A DNA stretch of 64,000 nucleotides from Litorimonas sp051251645 (GTDB lineage Bacteria > Pseudomonadota > Alphaproteobacteria > Caulobacterales > Maricaulaceae): assembly GCA_051251645.1 (NCBI GenBank), contig JBPOEY010000003.1, positions 248,001-312,000 on the forward strand, written 5' to 3'. Below are positions 25,501 through 32,580 of the stretch, one piece after another (position 1 is the stretch's first letter; each line of letters starts with the position of its first letter). A model generated the notes under the pieces. The model was not told the origin of the DNA and ran no database searches. It was given only the letters and a program-made list of their open reading frames with translations. The position numbers and the translations under genes were made by a program.

Positions 25501-26094
25501 CTCAGTGCGCTCGAAGACGGCGTCTTTCTCGCGCGGGGTAATCGTTTTGCCGTCGAGACGCCGACAGGGTGGGAAATTATCGCGGCGCGTGATGTTACGC
25601 TCATTGGAACAGATACATATCGGCTATCCCATTTGTTGCGAGGCCTAGATGGGAGCGAGGTCTTTATGGCAGATGAGGTGCCAAGTGGGGCGCGTTTTTT
25701 GTGGCTTGGCGCGGGGCTGGCCACATTACCGATTTCTGATGAGTGGCGCGGCGTGGACGTCACCCTATCCGTCTTTACATCGGCGCGTGTGGCCCGATCA
25801 GCATCGCTCGTCTGGAATGATTTGAACGGGATTCCACTGACGCCGTGTCATCTCAAGTGGGATGGGACCTCTCTGACATGGATTGGGCGTGATGTGTCTT
25901 TCACAGAGTGGACAGAAGACGCGTCACACCTGCGTTATCGGGTTAAAATTTATCGAGGTACGGCGATGGAAGTAATCGAGACGGATGACACGTCTATCGC
26001 CCTAAATCCCTTCGATAGGGCAGAGGTTTATCAATTTACACAGGCCGGACGCGAGAGTCTTTACCCTGCGGCGTTGAATGTATCCAACGGGTGA
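22576..26094 (+). CDS. GTA megatron, TIM-barrel host-interaction tail protein (g15)
   Basis: 1172 residues, last gene of the structural cluster. N-terminus MTTLAVSGIQAFARGG with a hydrophobic stretch, followed by MPRVFGRVRLAGQVIWAS. Residues about 330-640 form the glycoside-hydrolase-like GTA TIM-barrel domain: RHHILHHARLAQQAGGVDAIVIGSE, DWSDYFG, NIDAVGIDAYFPLSDW and KPIWLLEIGCPAVDKGANQ; Glu in GSE and in LLEIG are placed as a sugar hydrolase would need. The next 300 residues are the phage-tail-type domain, and the C-terminus ends in beta-rich sequence with ALNPFDRAEVYQF. Somewhat shorter than RcGTA g15 (about 1300). Likely receptor or capsule-binding fibre base. Confidence 0.93.
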   Translation: MTTLAVSGIQAFARGGVRALTQLAISTATSAITRALDNRVFEGPQLDSFHLQTSRDGAAMPRVFGRVRLAGQVIWASQVREQMTDESVGGKGGGPTQRNYSYSISFAVGLCEGEILGVDRVWANGETLQRAGLTVRVHTGSDRQGPDPIIEATEPGEVPAFRGTAYIVFEDFPLDEYGARLPIINAEVVRGVKRGGRMEDLIQSVNLLPGTGEFALSPTIVEETPSVGVTIPSNMNSFTGQADVLTSLDQLQAELPNCRHVNIICAWFGTSLNAEDCLIQPGAERRDRRLPDVEWRVAGRDRKSAYIVSADSEGRPNYGGTPSDESVIACIRELKQRGFAVTLYPFLLMDMPGFPWRRRITATSSGALSSFFGTDHDFRFRHHILHHARLAQQAGGVDAIVIGSELKSLTAYRSGESFPAVAHMKSLAAATRTIVGMDTKITYAADWSDYFGVQNGGDVRYHLDPLWADTNIDAVGIDAYFPLSDWRDGDHLDDASGRRAHDLDYLTANVEGGEGYDWYYASESDRDAQLRSPIDDPVYRYKDLRHWWSQLHIERRNGIAAGQTAWAPRSKPIWLLEIGCPAVDKGANQPNVFNDNKSIDAALPYHSDGTRDDLIQRRYIEAFLSHYEATNEPGFLDLSRASVWAWDARPYPDFPARSAVWSDGSNWARGHWLNGRTGLMPVADVIEELARDSGLVALDVSGVSGVLPGYVVDRPMSARAALAPLMQLFAIELAEQSGDVTFAMGGPESLSLSDNDLVRGPIRRSRGDAETRIRDVRLTYIDAARDYQLGTASARERTAESVAVADLGVPAVLDEGFARYVAQRELEVAHAGEETVNLSLPLDTGLQLEIGDRILFEAVVWSVETLEVGTTVSVMARRNVRNGAAWVSGPTPVEPPQISYAGAPQLLAFDLPGRDGVSAGALLAPFSAVTVQISDSEAVLETPIRIGVTLSEFPAGNIHLRDTVSVVDILIPGLRLSALEDGVFLARGNRFAVETPTGWEIIAARDVTLIGTDTYRLSHLLRGLDGSEVFMADEVPSGARFLWLGAGLATLPISDEWRGVDVTLSVFTSARVARSASLVWNDLNGIPLTPCHLKWDGTSLTWIGRDVSFTEWTEDASHLRYRVKIYRGTAMEVIETDDTSIALNPFDRAEVYQFTQAGRESLYPAALNVSNG

Positions 26095-26108
26095 CTAAGT
26101 AGTGTCTT

Positions 26109-27065
26109 ATGGCAACGAAAAATCCATATGATCTTCTGGGTGTGAAAAAGACGGCAACGGATAAAGAAATCCGTTCGGCCTATCGGAAACTCGCAAAGAA
26201 ATTGCACCCGGACGTTAATCCGGGCGATGATGTGACCGGTGATCGCTTCAAGGAAGTCACGGCGGCGTATAACCTCTTGTCGAACGAGGAGCTGCGTCGT
26301 CAGTATGACAGCGGGGCGATCGATGATCAGGGCCAGCAACGTAATCCTTTCGCGGGGGCTGGTGGTTTTGGCTCACGGGGCGGCAGTCCTGGCTTCGAGA
26401 CGGGGTTTGGTGGGTTTGACGGCGTCGGAGGACGCGGACGCGGTGGGACAGGCCAGGATGACATGTCTGATCTGTTCAGTTCGCTCTTCGGGATGAACAC
26501 GGGTCCTTTTGCAGGCGGTGCGCGCGGCGGCATGAACCGACCGACAAAAGGCGCAGATGTGCAATATTCTGTCGATTTGTCATTGCCCGAGTCGCTTCGA
26601 GGCGGAACACGACTGCTTCCGTCGGGAACGAAAGTGCATTTTCCAGCCGGTGTCAGGAACGGTCAAACCTTGCGCGTGCGCGGCAAGGGTCAGTCCGGCA
26701 TGTATGGCGGCCAAGCCGGAGACGCTCTGGTCAAAGTGTCTGTCCGTGATCATCCGACCCTCTCGCGTCATGGGAATGATTTACACCTACAGCTTCCGAT
26801 TAGTTTGAAGGAAGCGCTGAGCGGCGGATCAATCCGTCTCGATATGCCGAGTGGAGCTGTTAGCTTTAAGATAGCACCGGGATCGAACACGGGTAAAAAA
26901 ATGCGTCTTAAAGGAAAGGGCGTGAAAGGTAAGGATAAGGGACGCGGCAATTTGATTGTCGAGCTTGTGATTGCTTTGACCGAACAAGAGCTATCAAAGT
27001 CTGATGATGTCGTTTCGCACCTTCCAGATGAGACTGGTGAGACCTTACGTAAAGGCTTGATTTGA
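26109..27065 (+). CDS. CbpA-type DnaJ co-chaperone
   Basis: 318 residues: J domain (1-68) with HPD at 33-35 (KLHPDVNPGDD), a Gly/Phe-rich linker (about 75-145, GAGGFGSRGGSPG...GGFDGVGG), then the C-terminal substrate-binding domain without the zinc-finger cysteines, so type B (CbpA). Stimulates DnaK. It begins 14 bases after the last GTA gene, so it may be read by transcription from the GTA operon; no terminator lies between. The J domain sequence is standard and the protein is probably housekeeping; co-transcription with GTA is an inference from spacing. Confidence 0.92.
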   Translation: MATKNPYDLLGVKKTATDKEIRSAYRKLAKKLHPDVNPGDDVTGDRFKEVTAAYNLLSNEELRRQYDSGAIDDQGQQRNPFAGAGGFGSRGGSPGFETGFGGFDGVGGRGRGGTGQDDMSDLFSSLFGMNTGPFAGGARGGMNRPTKGADVQYSVDLSLPESLRGGTRLLPSGTKVHFPAGVRNGQTLRVRGKGQSGMYGGQAGDALVKVSVRDHPTLSRHGNDLHLQLPISLKEALSGGSIRLDMPSGAVSFKIAPGSNTGKKMRLKGKGVKGKDKGRGNLIVELVIALTEQELSKSDDVVSHLPDETGETLRKGLI

Positions 27066-27138
27066 CTGTGTTGGGTCAACTGTATCTAAACGCACTATTC
27101 AGTCTTCGTTCAGAGGTGGAGACCTACAGAGGCGTTTC

Positions 27139-27441
27139 ATGACCCGTTCGATCCTTATATCCACCGCTTTATTGGTTGCTCTGATGAGCGCGCCTGCGTC
27201 TGCGGCTATCCCGCAATGGGGCCCGTCGGACTCAACGTCACAGTCAAGCGCCCAATCTTGGCAGCTTGTTCAGCGCCAAATTAGTGCGCGTGAAGCAAAG
27301 GCGATTGCGCTTGCGCGCGTTCCCGGTGGCGAAGTAGTTGATATTCGCCGAACGTCCGATGCTTATCGCGTTCGGATTATCGCTCGCGATGGTCGCGTTG
27401 TTGATATAGTCGTTGACGCGGCAACTGGCCGTATTCGATAG
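27139..27441 (+). CDS. secreted PepSY-domain protein
   Basis: 100 residues with a signal peptide (MTRSILISTALLVALMSAPASA) and a single PepSY domain: QISAREAKAIALARVPGGEVVDIRR, YRVRIIARDGRVVDIVVDAATGRIR. Periplasmic. It lies 58 bases upstream of an OmpR-type response regulator and its kinase, in the same orientation. In Sinorhizobium a small periplasmic protein (FeuN) encoded upstream of feuP-feuQ inhibits that sensor system, and this protein is a candidate for the same job. Orthology to FeuN is not shown. Confidence 0.82.
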   Translation: MTRSILISTALLVALMSAPASAAIPQWGPSDSTSQSSAQSWQLVQRQISAREAKAIALARVPGGEVVDIRRTSDAYRVRIIARDGRVVDIVVDAATGRIR

Positions 27442-27499
27442 CCTTTATCGTCAGCCCTAATTGGGTTGATTGCTCTGAGACCCCCCGCGGAGACCCCCT

Positions 27500-28177
27500 A
27501 TGCGTATTCTCGTTGTTGAAGATGATCCTGATCTGTCCCGTCAGCTTAAGCAAATGCTCAAAGAGCAAGGCTACGCTGTTGATGTGGCGACGGACGGAGT
27601 CGAAGGCCATTTCTTAGGCGATACAGAACCTTATGACGGGGTCATCCTCGATCTTGGCTTGCCGCAGATTGATGGCGTGTCGATCTTGCAGAAATGGCGC
27701 GCCGATGAGCGCAAAATGCCAGTCTTGATTTTGACAGCGCGCGATCAGTGGAGTGAAAAAGTTGCCGGGTTCGATGCTGGTGCCGATGATTATCTCACCA
27801 AGCCGTTTCATACTGAAGAGCTTCTAGCCCGCTTGCGGGCGCTGTTACGACGTGCGGCAGGCCACACAACCGATGTTATCGAAATCGGCGATTTGGTCGT
27901 CGATAACCGGGCGGCACGCGCCTTTGTGAATGGCATGGGTATCAAACTCACGAGCCACGAATTCCGTCTGCTGGCTTATATGGCGACCCATAAGGGGCGG
28001 GTGATTTCTCGCACTGAAATGGTCGAACATATTTACGATCAGGATTTTGATCGGGACAGTAATACGATTGAGGTTTTCATCGGACGGCTGCGTAAAAAGA
28101 TTGGTACTGACCGTATTGAGACCGTACGCGGGCTCGGTTACCGGCTGGTCGATCCAGACGCACCACAAACGTCTTAG
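27500..28177 (+). CDS. OmpR/PhoP-family response regulator (FeuP-like)
   Basis: 225 residues. Receiver domain 1-118 with acidic E7 D8 D9, phospho-acceptor D51 (VILDLGLP) and K in YLTKPF. The winged-helix DNA-binding domain covers about 128-222: LTSHEFRLLAYMATHKGRVISRTEMVEHIYDQDFDRDSNTIEVFIGRLRKKIG. Closest in pattern to PhoP/FeuP. Followed by the kinase at 28187 after 9 bases. Confidence 0.93.
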   Translation: MRILVVEDDPDLSRQLKQMLKEQGYAVDVATDGVEGHFLGDTEPYDGVILDLGLPQIDGVSILQKWRADERKMPVLILTARDQWSEKVAGFDAGADDYLTKPFHTEELLARLRALLRRAAGHTTDVIEIGDLVVDNRAARAFVNGMGIKLTSHEFRLLAYMATHKGRVISRTEMVEHIYDQDFDRDSNTIEVFIGRLRKKIGTDRIETVRGLGYRLVDPDAPQTS

Positions 28178-28186
28178 GCGATCCCC

Positions 28187-29581
28187 TTGGCCACAGGCCC
28201 CAATCCATCACTTGTCTCGCGGCTCGTCCGCGCGGCACTCTTGTGGACCGTGCCGGCGCTGATTACGGCACTTATCCTATTGACATGGTTCTATCGGAAC
28301 ACGGTCTACACCTCATTCGATGATCCGCTTGAATCCGCAGTGACGGCACTCATTGCCTCTGTCGAGGTGACAGAAGAAGACGGTCTTGCTTTGACGCGAG
28401 AGCCGCTCGACCCTCGCTATCAACGGGCCCTTTCGGGTCGATATTGGTTGGTCGGAACGATTGACGAAACAGGCGCAATTAAACCCTTGCTCGCATCTCG
28501 ATCCCTCTATGGCGAAACACTCCGTATCGATGGGGTTGACCGAACGAAACTTACACAAGCGACAGGTGAAGCTGTGCGATTTTCTGGGGCAGGCCCGAAT
28601 GTCGATGAACCTTTGCGGATTGTAGGTCGCGAAGTACGCTTACCAGGAATGGATTGGCCCGTCGTGGCGATGGCCGCGGCTGATCGACGACCGGCGACGC
28701 GGTCTATTCAGCAATTTGCCGGGTCGGCTTTGTTCCTGATGGGGCTGCTGACAGCGGGTCTTCTTGCCGCCATTTATGCGCAAGTGCGTCTTGGGCTTCG
28801 GCCGCTTTTTGCGCTGGCGGACCGCGTCGCCGATGTGCGCGAAGGACGCTCTATCAGTCTTGAGGGGCGTTATCCGGCAGAAATTGCGGGTGTGGCAAAC
28901 GAGCTCAACTCACTGATCGCGCATAATCGCAATGTTGTGGAACGGGCCCAGACTCATGTCGGTAACCTCGCCCACGGGTTGAAAACACCTATCGCAGTTC
29001 TGCAGAACGAGGCGGGATTGAGTGAGCTGGTCGATGCTAGCGTCGTCAAAAGACAGACCGACGCGATGTCTGCGCAGGTGAATCATCATCTGCGTCGTGC
29101 TCGCGCCGCCGCCCGCGGCCAAGCAATTGGCCTATCTTGTGATATTGATGACGTCATCAGCGCGCTGGCTCGGACGCTGCCACGCATCCACCGTGACAAG
29201 GACATTATTATCGATGTCGATGGGGAGGCGGGTCTGCGGTTTCGAGGCGATAAGCGCGACTTGGAGGATATGATTGGCAATCTGATGGATAATGCCGTGA
29301 AATGGACGATGTCGCAGGTTGAGGTGAGCCGGACCGCTAACGACGCTGTGTTGCGTGTTGTGATTGAGGATGATGGTCCAGGTATTCTCGAGACCGAGAT
29401 TGAAACCGCGCTAAAACGCGGTGCGCGATTGGACGAGGCCACACCGGGCTCCGGGCTTGGCTTGGCAATCGTCAATGATCTCGCGGAAGCTTATGGGGGA
29501 TCATTTATCTTAACGCGTTCCGCGCTTGGAGGCCTCAGGGCAGAATTGACACTTCCGCGTGCTTTGCAGGATCCACGATGA
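28187..29581 (+). CDS. PhoQ/FeuQ-like sensor histidine kinase
   Basis: 464 residues, TTG start (MATGPNPSL). Two transmembrane helices (about 15-35 and 179-198) flank a 140-residue periplasmic sensor. HAMP-like region near 200-255, dimerisation box VGNLAHGLKTPIAVL with phospho-acceptor H263, catalytic domain with N-box in MIGNLMDNAVKW, EDDGPGI and GSGLGLAIVNDLAEAYGG. The HGLKTP box is that of PhoQ/FeuQ-type kinases. It pairs with the preceding regulator, and the PepSY protein upstream may modulate it. Its stop overlaps the DUF938 gene by four bases. Confidence 0.92.
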   Translation: MATGPNPSLVSRLVRAALLWTVPALITALILLTWFYRNTVYTSFDDPLESAVTALIASVEVTEEDGLALTREPLDPRYQRALSGRYWLVGTIDETGAIKPLLASRSLYGETLRIDGVDRTKLTQATGEAVRFSGAGPNVDEPLRIVGREVRLPGMDWPVVAMAAADRRPATRSIQQFAGSALFLMGLLTAGLLAAIYAQVRLGLRPLFALADRVADVREGRSISLEGRYPAEIAGVANELNSLIAHNRNVVERAQTHVGNLAHGLKTPIAVLQNEAGLSELVDASVVKRQTDAMSAQVNHHLRRARAAARGQAIGLSCDIDDVISALARTLPRIHRDKDIIIDVDGEAGLRFRGDKRDLEDMIGNLMDNAVKWTMSQVEVSRTANDAVLRVVIEDDGPGILETEIETALKRGARLDEATPGSGLGLAIVNDLAEAYGGSFILTRSALGGLRAELTLPRALQDPR

Positions 29582-30198
29582 CAAAAAAACCGATTGCGCT
29601 GGAAGAGAGAGTTCTCGACGGTGAGCGTCTATTTTCGCCAAGCGCGGGCCGGAACAAGGCTCTTATCGCCACATGGTTGGCCGAGCAGCTGCCGATGGGT
29701 GCCCGTATTCTTGAAGTTGGCTCAGGCACAGGGGAGCACGGTGCGGCTCTGGGTGATGTGCGTCCCGACGTGATTTGGCAGTATAGCGATCCTGACGCAA
29801 ACTCGCGTGCAAGTCAGTCGGCTTGGAAACGGGATCTTTGGCCTGACCCGCTCACGCTTGATCTAACGGTGCAAGACTGGGCAGCGCCGCTCAGCTCTTA
29901 TGACGCAATTTATTCCGCCAATATGATCCATATTGCGCCGATTGAGGCGGCAATCGGGCTGGCGAAAGGTGCGGCACAATTGACGGACACAGTGTTTCTC
30001 TATGGGCCATTCTTGTTTGGCGATGAAAGCGCGGTATCAAATCTTGAATTTGATACCTCACTGAAACGTCGAAATCCGCGTTGGGGCGTAAGAGATTTTG
30101 CCAATGTTAAGCATATCTTTGAAAATGAGGGGTTTAAGCATGGGGAACGCTTCGACATGCCTTGCAACAATCACATTGTGAGGCTGTCCAAGCATTAA
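29578..30198 (+). CDS. DUF938 SAM-dependent methyltransferase-like protein
   Basis: 206 residues. Class I methyltransferase fold of the DUF938 family: RLFSPSAGRNKALIATWL, the SAM-binding glycine loop ILEVGSGTGEHGAAL (about 44-58), IWQYSDPDANSRAS, and IYSANMIHIAPIEAAIGL. Family substrates are unknown. Overlaps the kinase stop and precedes the HtrA gene, but is probably the last gene of the PepSY-kinase operon. Confidence 0.9.
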   Translation: MTKKPIALEERVLDGERLFSPSAGRNKALIATWLAEQLPMGARILEVGSGTGEHGAALGDVRPDVIWQYSDPDANSRASQSAWKRDLWPDPLTLDLTVQDWAAPLSSYDAIYSANMIHIAPIEAAIGLAKGAAQLTDTVFLYGPFLFGDESAVSNLEFDTSLKRRNPRWGVRDFANVKHIFENEGFKHGERFDMPCNNHIVRLSKH

Positions 30199-30213
30199 TG
30201 ATTGGAGCCTGCA

Positions 30214-31737
30214 ATGCGCGCCCCCCTCAAAGCTGTAAGATTGCTCGCTGTTGGCTTAGCCTTTACGATGGCTGCTGTGCCCGCCATGGCGCAAACTGTG
30301 CCGACCATCGATATCCGACGTCCGGATCAAGCGCAGACCTATACGCCGTTGCGAGACAGCGAGACGGCCCCGCAGACTCAAGACCTTGTGGCGCAGCCCC
30401 CTGTAACGCAACTCTCGCAGCCCCCGCAAAACATGATGATGACGCCGATTGCGGCCTTGCCGTCCATTGCTAATCTTGTGGAACGCGTCAGCCAATCGAC
30501 CGTCAATATCATCGTTACGACATCAAATGGTGAAATGCTATCCGAAGGTCAGGGCTCTGGCTTTGTGATTAGTCCGCAGCGAGAAGTCGTCACAAATTAC
30601 CATGTCATCGAAGGTGGCGAGACAATTGAAATCGAGTTTAATGACGGTCGTCGTTATCCCGCGCGAACACTTGGCACAGACGAAGAAACCGATCTGGCTC
30701 TTCTGACCTTCGATACAAATGAAGCGATTCCCTTTGTGCAGTTTCACCAAGGGAATAAATCACGTATCGGCGACTGGGTTGTCGCGATTGGTAATCCGTT
30801 TGGAATTGGGCAATCGACTTCGCTGGGTGTCATTTCGGCCATAGGCCGCAAGCGCGTCGATAGTGGGTCCTATGTCGATTATATCCAGACGGATGCGACG
30901 ATTAACCGAGGCAATTCGGGGGGACCCTTGTTTAACTTGAATGGTGACGTCGTTGGCGTGAACTCCGCCATTTATTCACCAACAGGCGCGTCTGTGGGTA
31001 TCGCTTTTGTTATTCCGCATGAAACGGCGGCCTCTGTCGTCGGGTCGCTTCGATCTGAGGGGCGGGTTCGGCGCGGTTATTTGGGCGCAGGTCTGCGCGA
31101 TGCCGTCTTTGAGATGGAAGGGCGTCCGGGCATTTTGAAGTCCGGGGCTTTAGTCAATAATTTGGTGCCAGGAAGCCCTGCCCAGACTTACGGGCTGGAG
31201 ATTGATGATATCATACTGCGAATCAATGACTATCCTGTTCGGAACTCCGTAGAGGCGACACGCGCGATTGGTCTGCTTGCCCCGGGGGACGTGGCGAACA
31301 TTATCTATGAACGGTTAGAGAAGACGTATGAGATCCAAGTCTCCATCGGTGAGCGGCCTGAAAAAGCCGATGTCGAACGCGACGCGGCATTGAGCCGAGG
31401 GTTGCCGCCGCCCGCACCGAAAAGTGAACCGCATGCGCGTATTAGTATCAATACAGGCGTTCATGTGCTCGATATTTCCGCTGAATTCCGAACGGCTATT
31501 GGCATGCGTTCTGATCAAGTCGGCGTTTATGTCGAGAGTGTTGATCCTGGGTCTGAAGCAGAGATGGCGGGCTTTAAAATTGGTCAAGTTCTGTTGAAAG
31601 CCGACGGCACGCCGATCGCTGAAGTCGATAAGTGGCGGTCTATGGTGTTGAATGCCAAGCTCGATAAAAAACCAAGTATGAGAATTAAGCTGCGCCCCAA
31701 AGACGGCGGCGAGATGACGCTTGATTTGCCGACTTAA
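30214..31737 (+). CDS. degP: DegP/HtrA-type periplasmic serine protease with two PDZ domains
   Basis: 507 residues. Signal peptide to AMA-QT (about residue 26), then a 60-residue low-complexity linker, a trypsin-like protease domain (about 85-270) and two PDZ domains (about 280-370 and 415-500). Catalytic triad: H130 (VTNYHVIEGG), D160 (TDLALLTF), S235 (NRGNSGGPL). Degrades or refolds misfolded envelope proteins. I choose the ATG at 30214 because it follows GGAG at eight bases and gives a clean signal peptide; an upstream TTG at 30202 would only add four residues. Precedes a two-component system in the same direction. Confidence 0.93.
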   Translation: MRAPLKAVRLLAVGLAFTMAAVPAMAQTVPTIDIRRPDQAQTYTPLRDSETAPQTQDLVAQPPVTQLSQPPQNMMMTPIAALPSIANLVERVSQSTVNIIVTTSNGEMLSEGQGSGFVISPQREVVTNYHVIEGGETIEIEFNDGRRYPARTLGTDEETDLALLTFDTNEAIPFVQFHQGNKSRIGDWVVAIGNPFGIGQSTSLGVISAIGRKRVDSGSYVDYIQTDATINRGNSGGPLFNLNGDVVGVNSAIYSPTGASVGIAFVIPHETAASVVGSLRSEGRVRRGYLGAGLRDAVFEMEGRPGILKSGALVNNLVPGSPAQTYGLEIDDIILRINDYPVRNSVEATRAIGLLAPGDVANIIYERLEKTYEIQVSIGERPEKADVERDAALSRGLPPPAPKSEPHARISINTGVHVLDISAEFRTAIGMRSDQVGVYVESVDPGSEAEMAGFKIGQVLLKADGTPIAEVDKWRSMVLNAKLDKKPSMRIKLRPKDGGEMTLDLPT

Positions 31738-31908
31738 AATTAGGGCAGACATCACAAATGTCTGTCGCTTTATAGGTAATATTTCCAGCGTTTACTGTGC
31801 ATTAGACGCAGTCATCTCAAACCTTACCGAATGGTCGTTATCTTTCTGCTTTGTATTGCGTTACCTACATGGACAAAGCATTACGAGTGAAGATCACGGA
31901 GTAGGTCA

Positions 31909-32580
31909 ATGAGAATTTTAGTTGTCGAAGACGATGAAGTCGCCGCCGAATATGTCAAGAAAGGTCTCTCTGAGGCTGGGCATGTGGTTGATCTTGCGAC
32001 AGACGGCGATACGGCATTAGAAATGGCGCAAGCCGCCGACTATGATGCGCTCATACTGGACCGGATGTTACCCAAACGGGATGGCTTGCAAGTCCTGATG
32101 GACCTCCGCGAAAATGGTGATGCGACCCCCGTTCTGATCTTATCCGCGCTTGGAGAAACAGATCATAAGGTCGAAGGCTTACGCGCAGGCGGCGATGATT
32201 ACCTCGCCAAACCTTATTCGTTTATGGAACTTCTCGCGCGAGTCGAAGCGATCGGTCGACGTTCTGATCCGACGGCTGCTGTGACAAAGCTTAAAGTTGG
32301 CGACCTAGAGATGGATTTGCTGGCGCGCACCGTGCATCGTGGTGGCCAGAAGGTCCTGCTACAACCGAGAGAGTTCCGTCTCTTGGAATGTTTGATGCGT
32401 AATGCTGGACGCGTTGTGACACGCACCATGTTGCTTGAAAAAGTCTGGGATTATCACTTTGACCCCCAGACCAATGTGATCGATGTCCATATCTCGAGGC
32501 TGCGTGGCAAAATCGATAAAGAGTTTGGCACGCCACTGCTACACACGGTGCGTGGCGCTGGCTACCGCTTGCAGCCCTAA
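31909..32580 (+). CDS. OmpR-family response regulator downstream of degP
   Basis: 223 residues. Receiver with E7 D8 D9, D51 (LILDRMLP), and K in YLAKPY; OmpR-type winged helix from about 125 (LLQPREFRLLECLMRNAGRVVTRTMLLEKVW, then DPQTNVIDVHISRLRGKID). The ATG is preceded by GGAGTAGG. The stop abuts the kinase start. Probably an envelope-stress pair with the adjacent protease, an inference from the gene order degP-regulator-kinase, which also occurs in other alphaproteobacteria. Confidence 0.92.
   Translation: MRILVVEDDEVAAEYVKKGLSEAGHVVDLATDGDTALEMAQAADYDALILDRMLPKRDGLQVLMDLRENGDATPVLILSALGETDHKVEGLRAGGDDYLAKPYSFMELLARVEAIGRRSDPTAAVTKLKVGDLEMDLLARTVHRGGQKVLLQPREFRLLECLMRNAGRVVTRTMLLEKVWDYHFDPQTNVIDVHISRLRGKIDKEFGTPLLHTVRGAGYRLQP

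Noticed and set aside
12992..26094. Defective prophage as an explanation for the phage-like genes
   Set aside because: No integrase, repressor, replication or lysis gene; gene order and content match RcGTA-like clusters, and all reading frames are intact with evenly matching base composition. I favour a GTA.
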